From: an uncultured Prevotella sp.
Lineage (GTDB): Bacteria; Bacteroidota; Bacteroidia; Bacteroidales; Bacteroidaceae
Assembly: GCA_900322035.1 (NCBI GenBank)
Contig: ONYL01000008.1
Coordinates: 1-64,000, forward strand
Length of the DNA: 64,000 bases
Direction: 5' to 3'
Both the position numbers and the translations under genes were made by a program. The number at the start of each line of letters is the position of its first letter. The stretch's first letter is position 1. The notes under the pieces are model-generated. The model searched no databases. It saw nothing but the letters and a program-made list of their open reading frames with translations, and was not told the origin of the DNA. Shown piece after piece: positions 36,488-44,876 of this stretch.

Positions 36488-36568
36488 TGAGCCTGCTCAT
36501 ATAATTAACAGGAAGAACACGCCTCGACAGCCCGACGTGCCGGGCAATCAATCAAGGGAGGTATGAGC
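36488..36568 (-). promoter_or_regulatory. Structured 5' leader of rmlA, possible attenuator
   Basis: In the transcript, GCTCATA (36568-36562) can pair with TATGAGC (36501-36495), enclosing the GCCCG/CGGGC hairpin at 36530-36545. The second segment can instead pair with a following CTCA. The alternative stems are short, so this is tentative. Confidence 0.3.
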
Positions 36569-36841
36569 ATAGTGAGTCATTGAATTTTATGATTACCACA
36601 ACCCTCCTCCAAATTAATCGGTGCAAAGGTAACATAAAAAAATTGAATATTGAAAATTAAAAATATAAAAATGTACCAACAGAGCATTTTTTCGACAAAA
36701 GGAAACACTTTTGATTCTTTCAAGCTCAACGCACCACAAAAATCAACGTTTTTGAAATTAGTCTTTAATGCAATACATCGAGAGGCTTTGACGGACAAAG
36801 ACAAGCCATTTCGTATAGCTCAACTGGGGTGGCAAACAAAT

Positions 36842-36923
36842 GTGGCGACCGCCATACGATGCTGTGGCGACCGCCATACGATAACGTGGCGACCGCCATA
36901 CGATAACGTGGCGACCGCCACAC
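36842..36923. repeat. 22-bp tandem repeat, 3.7 units
   Basis: Units begin at 36842, 36864, 36886 and 36908. Each opens GTGGCGACCGCCATACGAT and contains the GGCG-AC-CGCC mini-palindrome; the last unit is partial and diverged. Unit length is constant with no spacers, so it is a minisatellite-like repeat and not CRISPR. Confidence 0.85.
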
Positions 36924-37264
36924 TACATCGTAGCAAAAGCCACGATTGAACAGTAAGTGGACATTTTGTCGAGCATAGCCACCAATTCTTACACGGTGAA
37001 ATCTATTTGCAGACGTCATCTCAAAGGCAAACAGCAAGGCCATTCAACCACAGGGTTGCCATATTTATCGCTATAAAAAGCTGACAAAAGCATATTTTTT
37101 TCATTATCAAAATTCTACCCACACTCTTATATAATACAAATATTTGCAATGTCGTGTCGCCCATGTAAAAAACATTTGAAACCACATACGAAATTCTACC
37201 GTCTATTTGACTTTAGAAGTCTGAAATGATGGAATATGGCCAAGGAGAAAAAGCTTGAAAATCA

Positions 37265-37296
37265 TTTGCTTATTAAGAAGATTTGGACTATATTTG
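37265..37296 (+). promoter_or_regulatory. Promoter of ansA
   Basis: TTTG at 37265-37268, 20 nt, TATATTTG at 37289-37296: full consensus. Leader about 25 nt. Confidence 0.7.
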
Positions 37297-37326
37297 CACT
37301 TAGAAAGCTTTACAATCGCGACAACT

Positions 37327-38400
37327 ATGAATGACAATTACACAACGAGTATCACCGGAAAGGTACTTCTCATTTATACAGGGGGTACCATTGGTATGGG
37401 CCGCAATAAGCAGACAGGAGCGCTGGAACCGCTCGACTTCAACCACCTCATCGCAAAGATGCCAGAGTTTGAGTATCTCCAGACAGGGATCGACGTCTAT
37501 CAGTTCACGCCGCCCATCGATTCAAGCAACATGAATCCGCGATATTGGGCCCAGCTCGTACGCATCATTGCCGAACGCTACGACAAGTATGACGGTTTTG
37601 TGATCCTTCATGGAACTGACACCATGGCTTATACGGCCTCGGCACTGTCTTACTTGTTGGAGAACTTGACCAAGCCTGTCATCCTGACCGGCAGTCAGTT
37701 GCCTGTGTGCCAGTTGCGCACCGATGGCAAAGAAAATCTCGTGACAAGTATCGAGATCGCCTCCATGCACGACGAGCAGGGACACGCCCTCGTTCCCGAA
37801 GTCTGCATCTACTTCAGCGGACGTCTTCTGCGTGGCAACCGCTCTACCAAAGAAAACGCTGATGGTTTCAACGCCTTCGACTCATTCAACTATCCCCACC
37901 TCTGCGACGCGGGAGTGAATTTCGATTTTCACCGTCACTATATTCTCCAACCCAACTGGAGTAAACCTATGATCCCTCACTACGCCATGAATTCCAACGT
38001 AATGGTATTTTCCCTTTTCCCCGGTGTTGAAGAAGACATCATGCGAAGCATACTCTATGTGAAAGACCTGCGGGGCATCATCATGCGTAGCTATGGCAGC
38101 GGCAACGCCCCACAATCCCCCTGGCTGATTCATCTGTTGAAAAAAGCATCAGAACGCGGCATCGTTGTAGTCAACATCAGTCAGTGCATCGCCGGATTCG
38201 TTGAGATGGGACGATACGACACAGGTTATCACCTTCAGAACGTGGGCGTTGTGAGCGGCTATGACTCCACGGTGGAAGCCTCGGTGACAAAGCTGATGTA
38301 CCTTCTCGGCAAATACAACGACTATCACGTCATCCGCACACTCATGGCGAGATGCCTTGCCGGAGAATTCACCATTCCTAATCAAAACGGCAAACACTAA
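37327..38400 (+). CDS. ansA: Type I (cytoplasmic) L-asparaginase
   Basis: Hydrolyses asparagine to aspartate and ammonia. The ATG at 37327 is chosen because the frame upstream passes through the promoter; it gives 357 residues. Landmarks: LLIYTGGTIGMG with Thr21 as the likely nucleophile, the second catalytic Thr-Asp in LHGTDTMAYTAS, GSQLPVCQLRTDGKEN and ECIAGFVEMG-like NISQCIAGFVEMGRY. No signal peptide, as expected for the E. coli AnsA type. A perfect 26-bp palindrome begins 5 nt after the stop. Confidence 0.94.
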   Translation: MNDNYTTSITGKVLLIYTGGTIGMGRNKQTGALEPLDFNHLIAKMPEFEYLQTGIDVYQFTPPIDSSNMNPRYWAQLVRIIAERYDKYDGFVILHGTDTMAYTASALSYLLENLTKPVILTGSQLPVCQLRTDGKENLVTSIEIASMHDEQGHALVPEVCIYFSGRLLRGNRSTKENADGFNAFDSFNYPHLCDAGVNFDFHRHYILQPNWSKPMIPHYAMNSNVMVFSLFPGVEEDIMRSILYVKDLRGIIMRSYGSGNAPQSPWLIHLLKKASERGIVVVNISQCIAGFVEMGRYDTGYHLQNVGVVSGYDSTVEASVTKLMYLLGKYNDYHVIRTLMARCLAGEFTIPNQNGKH

Positions 38401-38404
38401 AATA

Positions 38405-38430
38405 TCTCTCCTCCCTCGAGGGAGGAGAGA
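38405..38430. repeat. Perfect 26-bp palindrome after ansA
   Basis: Arms TCTCTCCTCCCTC/GAGGGAGGAGAGA meet at a central CTCGAG with no loop, 5 nt after the ansA stop. No T-tract follows on the plus strand, so a standard terminator is unlikely. Confidence 0.75.
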
Positions 38431-38601
38431 AAGCACGCCACTATCACACGGCATACATGGGCGAGACAAACAATAGGACTACTGTCACCATTCCCTCTGC
38501 CCCAATGTATACATCAAGTAAAGTTGCCATAATTCAGCTTGCTATTTCATAAAATAGATAGAAATCATTCCGTTACAAAGATTTTTTAGTAAATTTGCAA
38601 C

Positions 38602-39396
38602 GTGATATTCTATTTTTCAGCAACAGGCAATACCCAATGGGCTGCGCGCCAACTCAGCGAAGCCACTCAGGAGAAGCTGGTTTTCATCCCAGACGCAATT
38701 GTTTCCCCCCGCAAATACAAGTTGGAACCGGGGGAAAGAATCGGTTTTTGTTTTCCCGTCCACGGCTGGCGTCCACCACTCGTCGTAAGGGACTTCATCA
38801 AGACTCTCCAATTCGACGGCCCCACGGCAGGGCACTACGTCTTCACTGTCATCACAGCAGGGGATACAACAGGCGAGACTTTTCGCATCTTTGAAAATGA
38901 TCTTCAGGCGAAAGGAATCGGAGTGAACTCACGCTGTGCCCTGCTTATGCCAGAATCCTACGTGGGATTGCCCTTTATGGACGTAGACAATGCCGAAAGG
39001 GAAAAGCAGAAGAAAAAACGGGCCGACGAGGAATTGAAAGCGTATCTTCCCACGGTCATCCAAAAAGAGGCACAAGACGGCCCGTTGTATCAGGGCCATT
39101 GGCCGAGAATCAACTCTCGCATATTAGGTGCCGGATTTCTCAAGCTCGTTGACGACTCAAAATTCCATGTGGTGAGCGAACGGTGCGTAAAATGTGGTAT
39201 TTGCGCCGACGTTTGTCCGCAAGGCGACATCAAGGGTGGGCTGGGCTACGAACCGCAATGGAAACACGACGACTCCTGCCTCACCTGTTTCGCATGCTAC
39301 CACCACTGTCCCCACCATGCCATCGAGTTTGGCCGGCAAACCCGTCGTAAGGGGCAATACTTCTACAAGAAAAGAAATCTTCAAGAGTTAAAATAA
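38602..39396 (+). CDS. EFR1-type ferrodoxin: flavodoxin-like domain plus two 4Fe-4S clusters
   Basis: Likely a small electron-transfer protein. The start is GTG at 38602, because the flavodoxin FMN-loop SATGNT lies at residues 6-11 and no ATG fits. Domain order: flavodoxin-like fold (about 1-165; GFCFPVHGWRPPLVVRDF, TAGDTTG), then a bacterial ferredoxin region with CVKCGICADVCPQGDI and CLTCFACYHHCPHHAI, ending in a basic tail. At 264 residues it fits the EFR1 family. A TAAATTTG box at 38590-38597 is only 4 nt from the GTG, so the message may be leaderless. The M6 protease gene follows after 38 nt. The redox partner is not evident. Confidence 0.87.
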   Translation: MIFYFSATGNTQWAARQLSEATQEKLVFIPDAIVSPRKYKLEPGERIGFCFPVHGWRPPLVVRDFIKTLQFDGPTAGHYVFTVITAGDTTGETFRIFENDLQAKGIGVNSRCALLMPESYVGLPFMDVDNAEREKQKKKRADEELKAYLPTVIQKEAQDGPLYQGHWPRINSRILGAGFLKLVDDSKFHVVSERCVKCGICADVCPQGDIKGGLGYEPQWKHDDSCLTCFACYHHCPHHAIEFGRQTRRKGQYFYKKRNLQELK

Positions 39397-39434
39397 TAAT
39401 AAGTATAAGAAACCAATTAAAATCATAGAGAAAG

Positions 39435-41186
39435 ATGAAAAAGGGAATTTTAGTTCTCGTATGCCTGGCCATGAGCATAGCTTGGGCTAAGGCTTCACGG
39501 GTGAATCCTCTGCCTGCCGTCATCACGCAAAGCGACGGCACCCAAATCACAGTCTATGCCCACGGTAATGCCGACAACCATTGGTATACGCTTTCCGACG
39601 GGACACTGCTCCTGCATGAAGGCTTCGACTATTACATTGCACGAGTAAGCAAATCCGGCGAGCTGACAAATTCAAAAGTGCTGGCCCATGATCCGGCCAC
39701 ACGCCATCCACTTGAGGAACAACTCGCGCAAGCACAGGACCGCAAGCGCTTCGCCAACCACATCATGGCAGCCGATCAGGCTCGGCGCATCTCGATCAGC
39801 AAAGACCGTCATTACTTCCCGCATACGGGTTCGCCCAAAGCACTGGTGATCCTTGTCAACTTTGCCGATACCACATTCTCGGTTGCCGACCCCGTGAAGA
39901 CATTCAACCAATACCTCAACTCCACTCTGCCAAACGGCCAACTGGAAAACTTCGGCAATCGCGAGGACCGCAATTACGGTAGCGTGTTGAGTTACTTCAA
40001 AGACATGAGTTTCGGACAATTCACCCCACAATTCGACGTTGTCGGTCCTGTCACCATGCCACACGGACTCGCCTACTACGGTTCGAACAATGATGCCCAG
40101 GTCGATGAGATGATGACTACTGCCTGCCAGATGGTAGACGACCAAGTGAATTTTGCCGATTATGACTCGGATGGTGACGGCTACGTCGACCTCGTTTATT
40201 TCATCTATGCCGGCTATTCCGAGAGTTTCTCTCAAAATTCCTCCGACTGCATCTGGCCCCGTTCCGGTACTGCAAGCATTGGAACTTTCGACGGCAAGCA
40301 GGTATGGCGCTACGGTGTCAACAACGAGCTCAACGGTTTTCCAGGGGCCTTCAGCACCACGCCGCTCAAGCGCGTGAACGGCATAGGACTCTTCTGCCAC
40401 GAGTTCTCACATACCATGGGACTTCCCGACTTCTATCCTACCATTAAATCAGCGCAGGTAGACGACCAGGCCATGGAATATTGGGATCTGATGGACGGTG
40501 GCGAATACCTCGACAACGGCTGGTGTCCCACGCCGTACACACCGTGGGAACGCGAAACGATGGGCTGGATGAAACTCGACACGCTCTCAAATGCGCAATA
40601 TGTTGAGATGGAGCCTGTACAAGACGGAGGCAAAGCCTACAAGATTTTGGCCGGCAACGGTGAATACCTCATTTTGGAGAACATCCAAAAAAAAGGTTGG
40701 AACCAGCGGCAATACGGACACGGTTTGCTGGTCTACCGTGTCGATTACCCCTACAGCTCTGTCAACCTTACCGACAGCCCCAACAACACGGTGGGCAAGC
40801 CAGCTATGACGATTGTTCCGGCCGACGGCAAACTCATCACTTCATATAATATCGACGGTACAAACGTCACAAAAACCGACTATACCAACAGCCTTGCCGC
40901 CGACCCCTATCCCGGAACCGGAAACGTGACAGATCTTGAGTCCGTGACACTTAATGCCACGACCCTTACCAATGCCCCCCTTTACAGCATCACCGAGGAT
41001 ACGAACAGCGGGAAGATCGGCTTCGCTTTCAAAGACCGCACGCTGACAGCCATCCACACGCCAGCCGTCACCACACCTTCCAACGACCGTATCTATACCC
41101 TCGACGGACGTATTGCAGGAACTCTCAGAGACAGTCTGCCCAAAGGCATTTATGTCTGGAATGGGAAGAAGATCGTCGTGAGGTAA
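39435..41186 (+). CDS. Secreted M6-family metalloprotease with a T9SS-like C-terminal domain
   Basis: 583 residues with a signal peptide (about 1-20), an N-terminal pro-region-like segment (about 21-125), and an M6/immune-inhibitor-A-type catalytic domain with the zinc site HEFSH (His322, Glu323, His326) followed by MGLPDFY. A DYDSDGDGYVD segment at 242-252 resembles a calcium-binding loop. The last about 30 residues (IYTLDGRIAGTL, LPKGIYVWNGKKIVV) match the type A sorting domain of the type IX secretion system. It may be cotranscribed with the EFR1 gene. Substrate unknown. Confidence 0.87.
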   Translation: MKKGILVLVCLAMSIAWAKASRVNPLPAVITQSDGTQITVYAHGNADNHWYTLSDGTLLLHEGFDYYIARVSKSGELTNSKVLAHDPATRHPLEEQLAQAQDRKRFANHIMAADQARRISISKDRHYFPHTGSPKALVILVNFADTTFSVADPVKTFNQYLNSTLPNGQLENFGNREDRNYGSVLSYFKDMSFGQFTPQFDVVGPVTMPHGLAYYGSNNDAQVDEMMTTACQMVDDQVNFADYDSDGDGYVDLVYFIYAGYSESFSQNSSDCIWPRSGTASIGTFDGKQVWRYGVNNELNGFPGAFSTTPLKRVNGIGLFCHEFSHTMGLPDFYPTIKSAQVDDQAMEYWDLMDGGEYLDNGWCPTPYTPWERETMGWMKLDTLSNAQYVEMEPVQDGGKAYKILAGNGEYLILENIQKKGWNQRQYGHGLLVYRVDYPYSSVNLTDSPNNTVGKPAMTIVPADGKLITSYNIDGTNVTKTDYTNSLAADPYPGTGNVTDLESVTLNATTLTNAPLYSITEDTNSGKIGFAFKDRTLTAIHTPAVTTPSNDRIYTLDGRIAGTLRDSLPKGIYVWNGKKIVVR

Positions 41187-41237
41187 TCTTTTATCAAAAA
41201 ACCCATGCCAAGATTTCCGAGTTAAAGGATAATTGAT

Positions 41238-41245
41238 TAACTTTG
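41238..41245 (+). promoter_or_regulatory. -7 box for the NifU-like/GGGtGRT operon
   Basis: TAACTTTG matches TAnnTTTG, 55 nt before the first start codon; the -33 region is poor. Confidence 0.5.
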
Positions 41246-41300
41246 CAACGACGAAATAGAAAAGAAGATTCACACAATATTCATAAACATTTTAGCGAAT

Positions 41301-42005
41301 ATGATTATTTATTCAAAAGAAGTCGACAACATGTGCGTTGTCAAAAAGGGTGCCTATCACGGCCCTGCTCCCATTCCTGAAGAGGGCAAATGGATTCAGG
41401 CCAAGGAGATCAAGGACATTTCTGGCTATACCCACGGTGTGGGCTGGTGTGCTCCCCAGCAGGGTGCCTGCAAACTCTCGCTCAATATCAAGGAGGGAGT
41501 GATTGTAGAGTGTCTTATCGAGACCATTGGATGCACGGGTATGACCCACTCTGCCGCCATGGCATCAGAGATTCTCCCCGGAAAGACCATTTTGGAAGCT
41601 CTGAACACCGACTTGGTTTGCGATGCTATCAATACGGCCATGCGCGAATTGTTCCTGCAGATCGTCTACGGCCGCAGCCAGAGCGCTTTCTCTGAGAATG
41701 GTCTCGCAGTAGGTGCCGGCCTTGAGGACCTCGGAAAAGGTCTGCGCTCTCAAACCGGTACTCTCTATGGCACAATGGCAAAGGGTACACGCTATCTGGA
41801 GCTCACCGAAGGCTACATCACAAAAATGTTCCTCGACAAGGACGACTATGTGTGCGGCTATGAGTATGTTCACCTGGGCAAGATGATGGAAGCCATCAAG
41901 AACGGCATGGATGCCAATGAGGCTGTGAAGAAATTTACTGGCCGCTACGGACGCACAACTGCCGACCAGGGTATTGTTAAATCTATCGACCCACGTAAAG
42001 AATAA
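41301..42005 (+). CDS. NifU/IscU-like iron-sulfur scaffold-type protein
   Basis: 234 residues, cytoplasmic. Residues about 45-120 follow the IscU/NifU N-terminal pattern: Cys57 in CAPQQGACKLSLNI aligns with the first scaffold Cys, and Cys78 in ETIGCTGMTHSAAMASEIL with the second; Cys107 in TDLVCDAI may be the third. Cys12, Cys50, Cys71 and Cys187 are extra. The C-terminal half (LAVGAGLEDLGKGLRSQTG onwards) has no counterpart in IscU. The gene sits 14 nt before a GGGtGRT-family gene, a pairing I recall from Clostridia and Bacteroidetes. No IscS/SufS gene is near. Function beyond cluster binding is unknown. Confidence 0.8.
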   Translation: MIIYSKEVDNMCVVKKGAYHGPAPIPEEGKWIQAKEIKDISGYTHGVGWCAPQQGACKLSLNIKEGVIVECLIETIGCTGMTHSAAMASEILPGKTILEALNTDLVCDAINTAMRELFLQIVYGRSQSAFSENGLAVGAGLEDLGKGLRSQTGTLYGTMAKGTRYLELTEGYITKMFLDKDDYVCGYEYVHLGKMMEAIKNGMDANEAVKKFTGRYGRTTADQGIVKSIDPRKE

Positions 42006-42006
42006 G

Positions 42007-42012
42007 GAGGAA
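42007..42012 (+). promoter_or_regulatory. Strong Shine-Dalgarno site before the GGGtGRT gene
   Basis: AGGAGGA-type sequence (AAGGAGGAACC) about 8 nt before the ATG at 42020. Such sites are rare in this window, where most starts are preceded by AT-rich sequence. Confidence 0.6.
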
Positions 42013-42019
42013 CCACTGT

Positions 42020-43033
42020 ATGATTAGAAAAGTTCAATACGAGAGCCAGGAGCGTCGTGAGGCACAGGTCAACGCTGCACTTCAGGCCAATGGCATAAAG
42101 AACCTCGAAGAGGCAAACGAAATTTGCGACAAACTGGGTATCGATCCTTATCAGATTTGCGAGGACACACAGCGTATTTGCTTTGAGAACGCCAAGTGGG
42201 CTTATGTAGCAGGTGCCGCCATCGCCATCAAGAAGGGCTGCAAGAGTGCTGCTGAGTGCGCTGAAGCTATTGGTATTGGCCTGCAGGCCTTCTGCATCCC
42301 CGGAAGTGTGGCAGACGACCGCAAGGTGGGTTTGGGCCACGGCAATTTGGCAGCACGTCTGCTCCGCGAAGAGACAGAGTGCTTTGCATTCTTGGCCGGC
42401 CACGAGAGCTTCGCCGCCGCTGAGGGTGCCATCAAGATTGCTGAGATGGCCAACAAGGTGCGCAAGAAACCCCTTCGCGTTATCCTCAACGGTCTGGGCA
42501 AAGACGCCGCACAGATCATCAGCCGTGTAAATGGCTTCACATACGTAAAGACAAAATTCGATTACTATACCAGCAAGCTCAACATCGTAGAGGAGATTCC
42601 TTACGGCAACAATCCTCAGCGTCTGAAGGTAAAGTGCTACGGAGCTGACGACGTACGCGAGGGCGTTGCCATTCTGTGGCACGAGAACGTGGATGTCTCC
42701 ATCACTGGTAACTCCACCAACCCCACACGTTTCCAGCACCCTGTTGCCGGTACGTATAAGAAGGAGCGCATCGCCGCTGGCAAGCCTTACTTCTCTGTGG
42801 CTTCAGGTGGTGGTACGGGCCGTACGCTGCATCCTGACAACATGGCCGCTGGTCCCGCCTCATATGGTATGACCGATACCATGGGCCGTATGCACAGCGA
42901 CGCTCAGTTTGCCGGTTCTTCTTCTGTTCCTGCTCACGTAGAGATGATGGGCTACCTGGGCATGGGCAACAACCCAATGGTGGGTGCCACTGTGGCTGTA
43001 GCCGTTCAGACCGACCTGCTGCTCAACAAATAA
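42020..43033 (+). CDS. GGGtGRT-family protein of unknown function
   Basis: 337 residues, cytoplasmic, with the eponymous motif GGGTGRT at 263-269 followed by LHPDNMAAGP. Eight cysteines (36, 47, 54, 74, 80, 92, 121, 206), several paired in the N-terminal half (CDKLG, QICED, RICFE), suggest metal or iron-sulfur binding. Other conserved-looking stretches: GLGHGNLAARLL, ILWHENVDVSITGNSTNPTR and MGYLGMGNNPMVGATVAV. It is the second gene of a two-gene operon with a NifU-like scaffold protein and is followed by a strong terminator. No enzymatic fold can be assigned from sequence. Confidence 0.85.
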   Translation: MIRKVQYESQERREAQVNAALQANGIKNLEEANEICDKLGIDPYQICEDTQRICFENAKWAYVAGAAIAIKKGCKSAAECAEAIGIGLQAFCIPGSVADDRKVGLGHGNLAARLLREETECFAFLAGHESFAAAEGAIKIAEMANKVRKKPLRVILNGLGKDAAQIISRVNGFTYVKTKFDYYTSKLNIVEEIPYGNNPQRLKVKCYGADDVREGVAILWHENVDVSITGNSTNPTRFQHPVAGTYKKERIAAGKPYFSVASGGGTGRTLHPDNMAAGPASYGMTDTMGRMHSDAQFAGSSSVPAHVEMMGYLGMGNNPMVGATVAVAVQTDLLLNK

Positions 43034-43051
43034 TCAGCAATACTTTATAAC

Positions 43052-43091
43052 AAAAAGAGGATGAATCAGAATTCTGATGCATCCTCTTTTT
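43052..43091 (+). terminator. Terminator of the NifU-like/GGGtGRT operon
   Basis: Stem AAAAAGAGGATG/CATCCTCTTTTT with further ATCAGAATTCTGAT pairing in the middle; the 3' arm itself ends in TTTTT. Confidence 0.85.
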
Positions 43092-43161
43092 GCATATTAT
43101 TGAGGTTACTTCCGGGTAAAGCAGCATGGAACACAGATAACGTCAAATAGGATCAATGAGG

Positions 43162-44520
43162 TTATAGGACTGCTGACTGCTCCTCCTTCTCCAATTGCAG
43201 GAGACGACGGTGATAGAAATAATAGTACAGTCCCCCGGCGATTGTGAGCCCGAAAGGAAAAGAGAACCACACGCCTTCCAACCCACCGTCAATACTGATC
43301 CCAAAGACATAGGCCAAAGGCAGAGACACGACAAAATAGGACAGAAAGGCTACCAACATCATCGGACGGACATAAGCCAATCCACGCATGGCGTTGCTGA
43401 ACGTGCATTGCAAGCCGTCACTGAACTGATAGATGATCAGCGGGACGATAGCTCCAGTCACTTCGGCCGCCACCTGGGGTGAGCTGGTAAAGAGAAAACC
43501 CATACGCCCGCGAAAGATGATGACTGGCACTGAGACAAGGATGGCAATCAGGAAGTTGAGGTGGCACCCGGCCCACGCCGTGCGGCGGATGGCCATGTAG
43601 TCATGCTGCCCATGGAAATGGCTCACTCGGATGGAAACCGCTGAAGCCAGCGCGTAATAGAACTGGTAAAAGAGCTGGCTGATAGTAAGCATAATCTGAT
43701 GACCAGCAAGAGCGTTGGTGCCAATCCACCCCACAATGATGCTGCACAGCGACCACGCTCCACTCTCCATGCCCATTTGCAGGCTGATAGGCGTACCAAG
43801 CACTATGAGCGAGCGGATTCCGTCACGGCTCACGCTACTCTGACGAAAGGCAGTCCGCTCGGCACGGTGCCGACTGGAGAGGGCAAAACAAAGAGCTATG
43901 GCTACAAACATGGTCACTCGGGCAACCAGTGTAGAAATACCAGCACCTGTGATACCCATCTCGGGGAATCCCCAATGGCCATAGATAAGCAGCCAGTTGC
44001 CCAGAATGTTGAGAGCATTTCCTCCTAAAAGTATCCACATTGGCAATTTGGTGTCGGTAGTGGCATCAAAGAGCTGCTTCAGACTGTTGAGCCAGCACAC
44101 AAAAGGTATGGACACCAGATTGATAAGATAGTATGGGCGCACGTAGGGCAGAAGCTCAGCGGGTTGGCCAAGACGGTCGAGGAAGAAATACAAAATTGTG
44201 TAGACTGCCATTAGCAGGATAGCTGCCAGAGTATTCACCGCCATTCCATCCTTCACTGTCTTGCCGATACTGCTGATGTCACCCTGCCCATAGGCCTTGC
44301 CGATCAGTGGAGTCATGCACAAAGCGAACCCCATGGCCATCAATAGTCCTAAGATGAAAATATTACTCACAAGCGAGGCGGCGGCCAGTTCCACTGTGGT
44401 GTGATGACCAATCATCAGTGTATCAGCAAAATTCTGTAATACAACTCCGATCTGTCCGACAATCAATGGCATACCCAAGGATACAAGCGCACGGTAGTGG
44501 CTCAAATACTTTTTCATCAA
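43162..44520 (-). CDS. MATE family efflux transporter
   Basis: Twelve-helix multidrug/metabolite exporter driven by sodium or protons. The 452-residue chain has the two-fold MATE layout: LVSLGMPLIVGQIGVVLQNF at helix 1, FADTLMIGHH, TPLIGKAYGQGD, and in the second half GTPISLQMGMESGAWSL and HQIMLTISQLFYQF. The substrate is unknown. TACCTTTG at 44544-44551 on the minus strand is the likely -7 box. Monocistronic; the nearest neighbour on each side is transcribed on the other strand. Confidence 0.94.
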   Translation of the reverse strand: MMKKYLSHYRALVSLGMPLIVGQIGVVLQNFADTLMIGHHTTVELAAASLVSNIFILGLLMAMGFALCMTPLIGKAYGQGDISSIGKTVKDGMAVNTLAAILLMAVYTILYFFLDRLGQPAELLPYVRPYYLINLVSIPFVCWLNSLKQLFDATTDTKLPMWILLGGNALNILGNWLLIYGHWGFPEMGITGAGISTLVARVTMFVAIALCFALSSRHRAERTAFRQSSVSRDGIRSLIVLGTPISLQMGMESGAWSLCSIIVGWIGTNALAGHQIMLTISQLFYQFYYALASAVSIRVSHFHGQHDYMAIRRTAWAGCHLNFLIAILVSVPVIIFRGRMGFLFTSSPQVAAEVTGAIVPLIIYQFSDGLQCTFSNAMRGLAYVRPMMLVAFLSYFVVSLPLAYVFGISIDGGLEGVWFSFPFGLTIAGGLYYYFYHRRLLQLEKEEQSAVL

Positions 44521-44876
44521 TTCTGTTTATTGGTTTGAAAGTGCAAAGGTACAAAAAATATATGGAATGCCCATATCTTTCTACTACCCCACCACACCCT
44601 GCCCGCTATAGAGACAATCGTGTCGGCACGTAAAGCCCCTCATCCAGCAGAGAGGGGAGCTGCCAGACCGAAAATCTGAAGCGTTGACCCATCAGACGAA
44701 CGTCACGGTCACGGAATCCCACGGCTAATACCACGGAAAACAAGCAACCTTTTTGGCCATCTTCCTTGCCTTTGAAATATTTCCCAAGTAAGAAAGAAAG
44801 AAAACCATGCAAGGTCGGCGATATTTGCAATCTTTTTTTTAACTTTGCATCATAATAATATAGTGAACGTTCAGTT
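44521..44876. other. Divergent intergenic region (356 bp) between the MATE gene and phoH
   Basis: Contains the MATE -7 box near its left end and TAACTTTG at 44840-44847 for phoH. A short hairpin CCCCTC/GAGGGG lies at 44637-44658. A 100-codon minus-strand frame (44606-44908) overlaps the phoH start and has no recognisable domain. Confidence 0.4.

Larger units (their letters stand above)
36441..37326. other. Intergenic region (about 890 bp): rmlA leader, tandem repeat, ansA promoter
   Basis: From left: the rmlA leader with a GCCCG-N6-CGGGC hairpin (36530-36545), the rmlA -7 box (36624-36631), a 22-bp tandem repeat (36842-36923), then about 340 bp with nothing recognised, and the ansA promoter (37265-37296). 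Open frames over the repeat read different peptides in successive units, so they are not genes. Confidence 0.6.

Noticed and set aside
36842..36923. CRISPR array
   Set aside because: Units are 22 bp with no spacers, no cas genes are in the window, and repeats abut directly.
36650..36949. A 99-codon frame over the tandem repeat
   Set aside because: The 22-bp unit shifts frame at every copy, so the peptide is not repetitive as a real repeat protein would be; composition is not gene-like.
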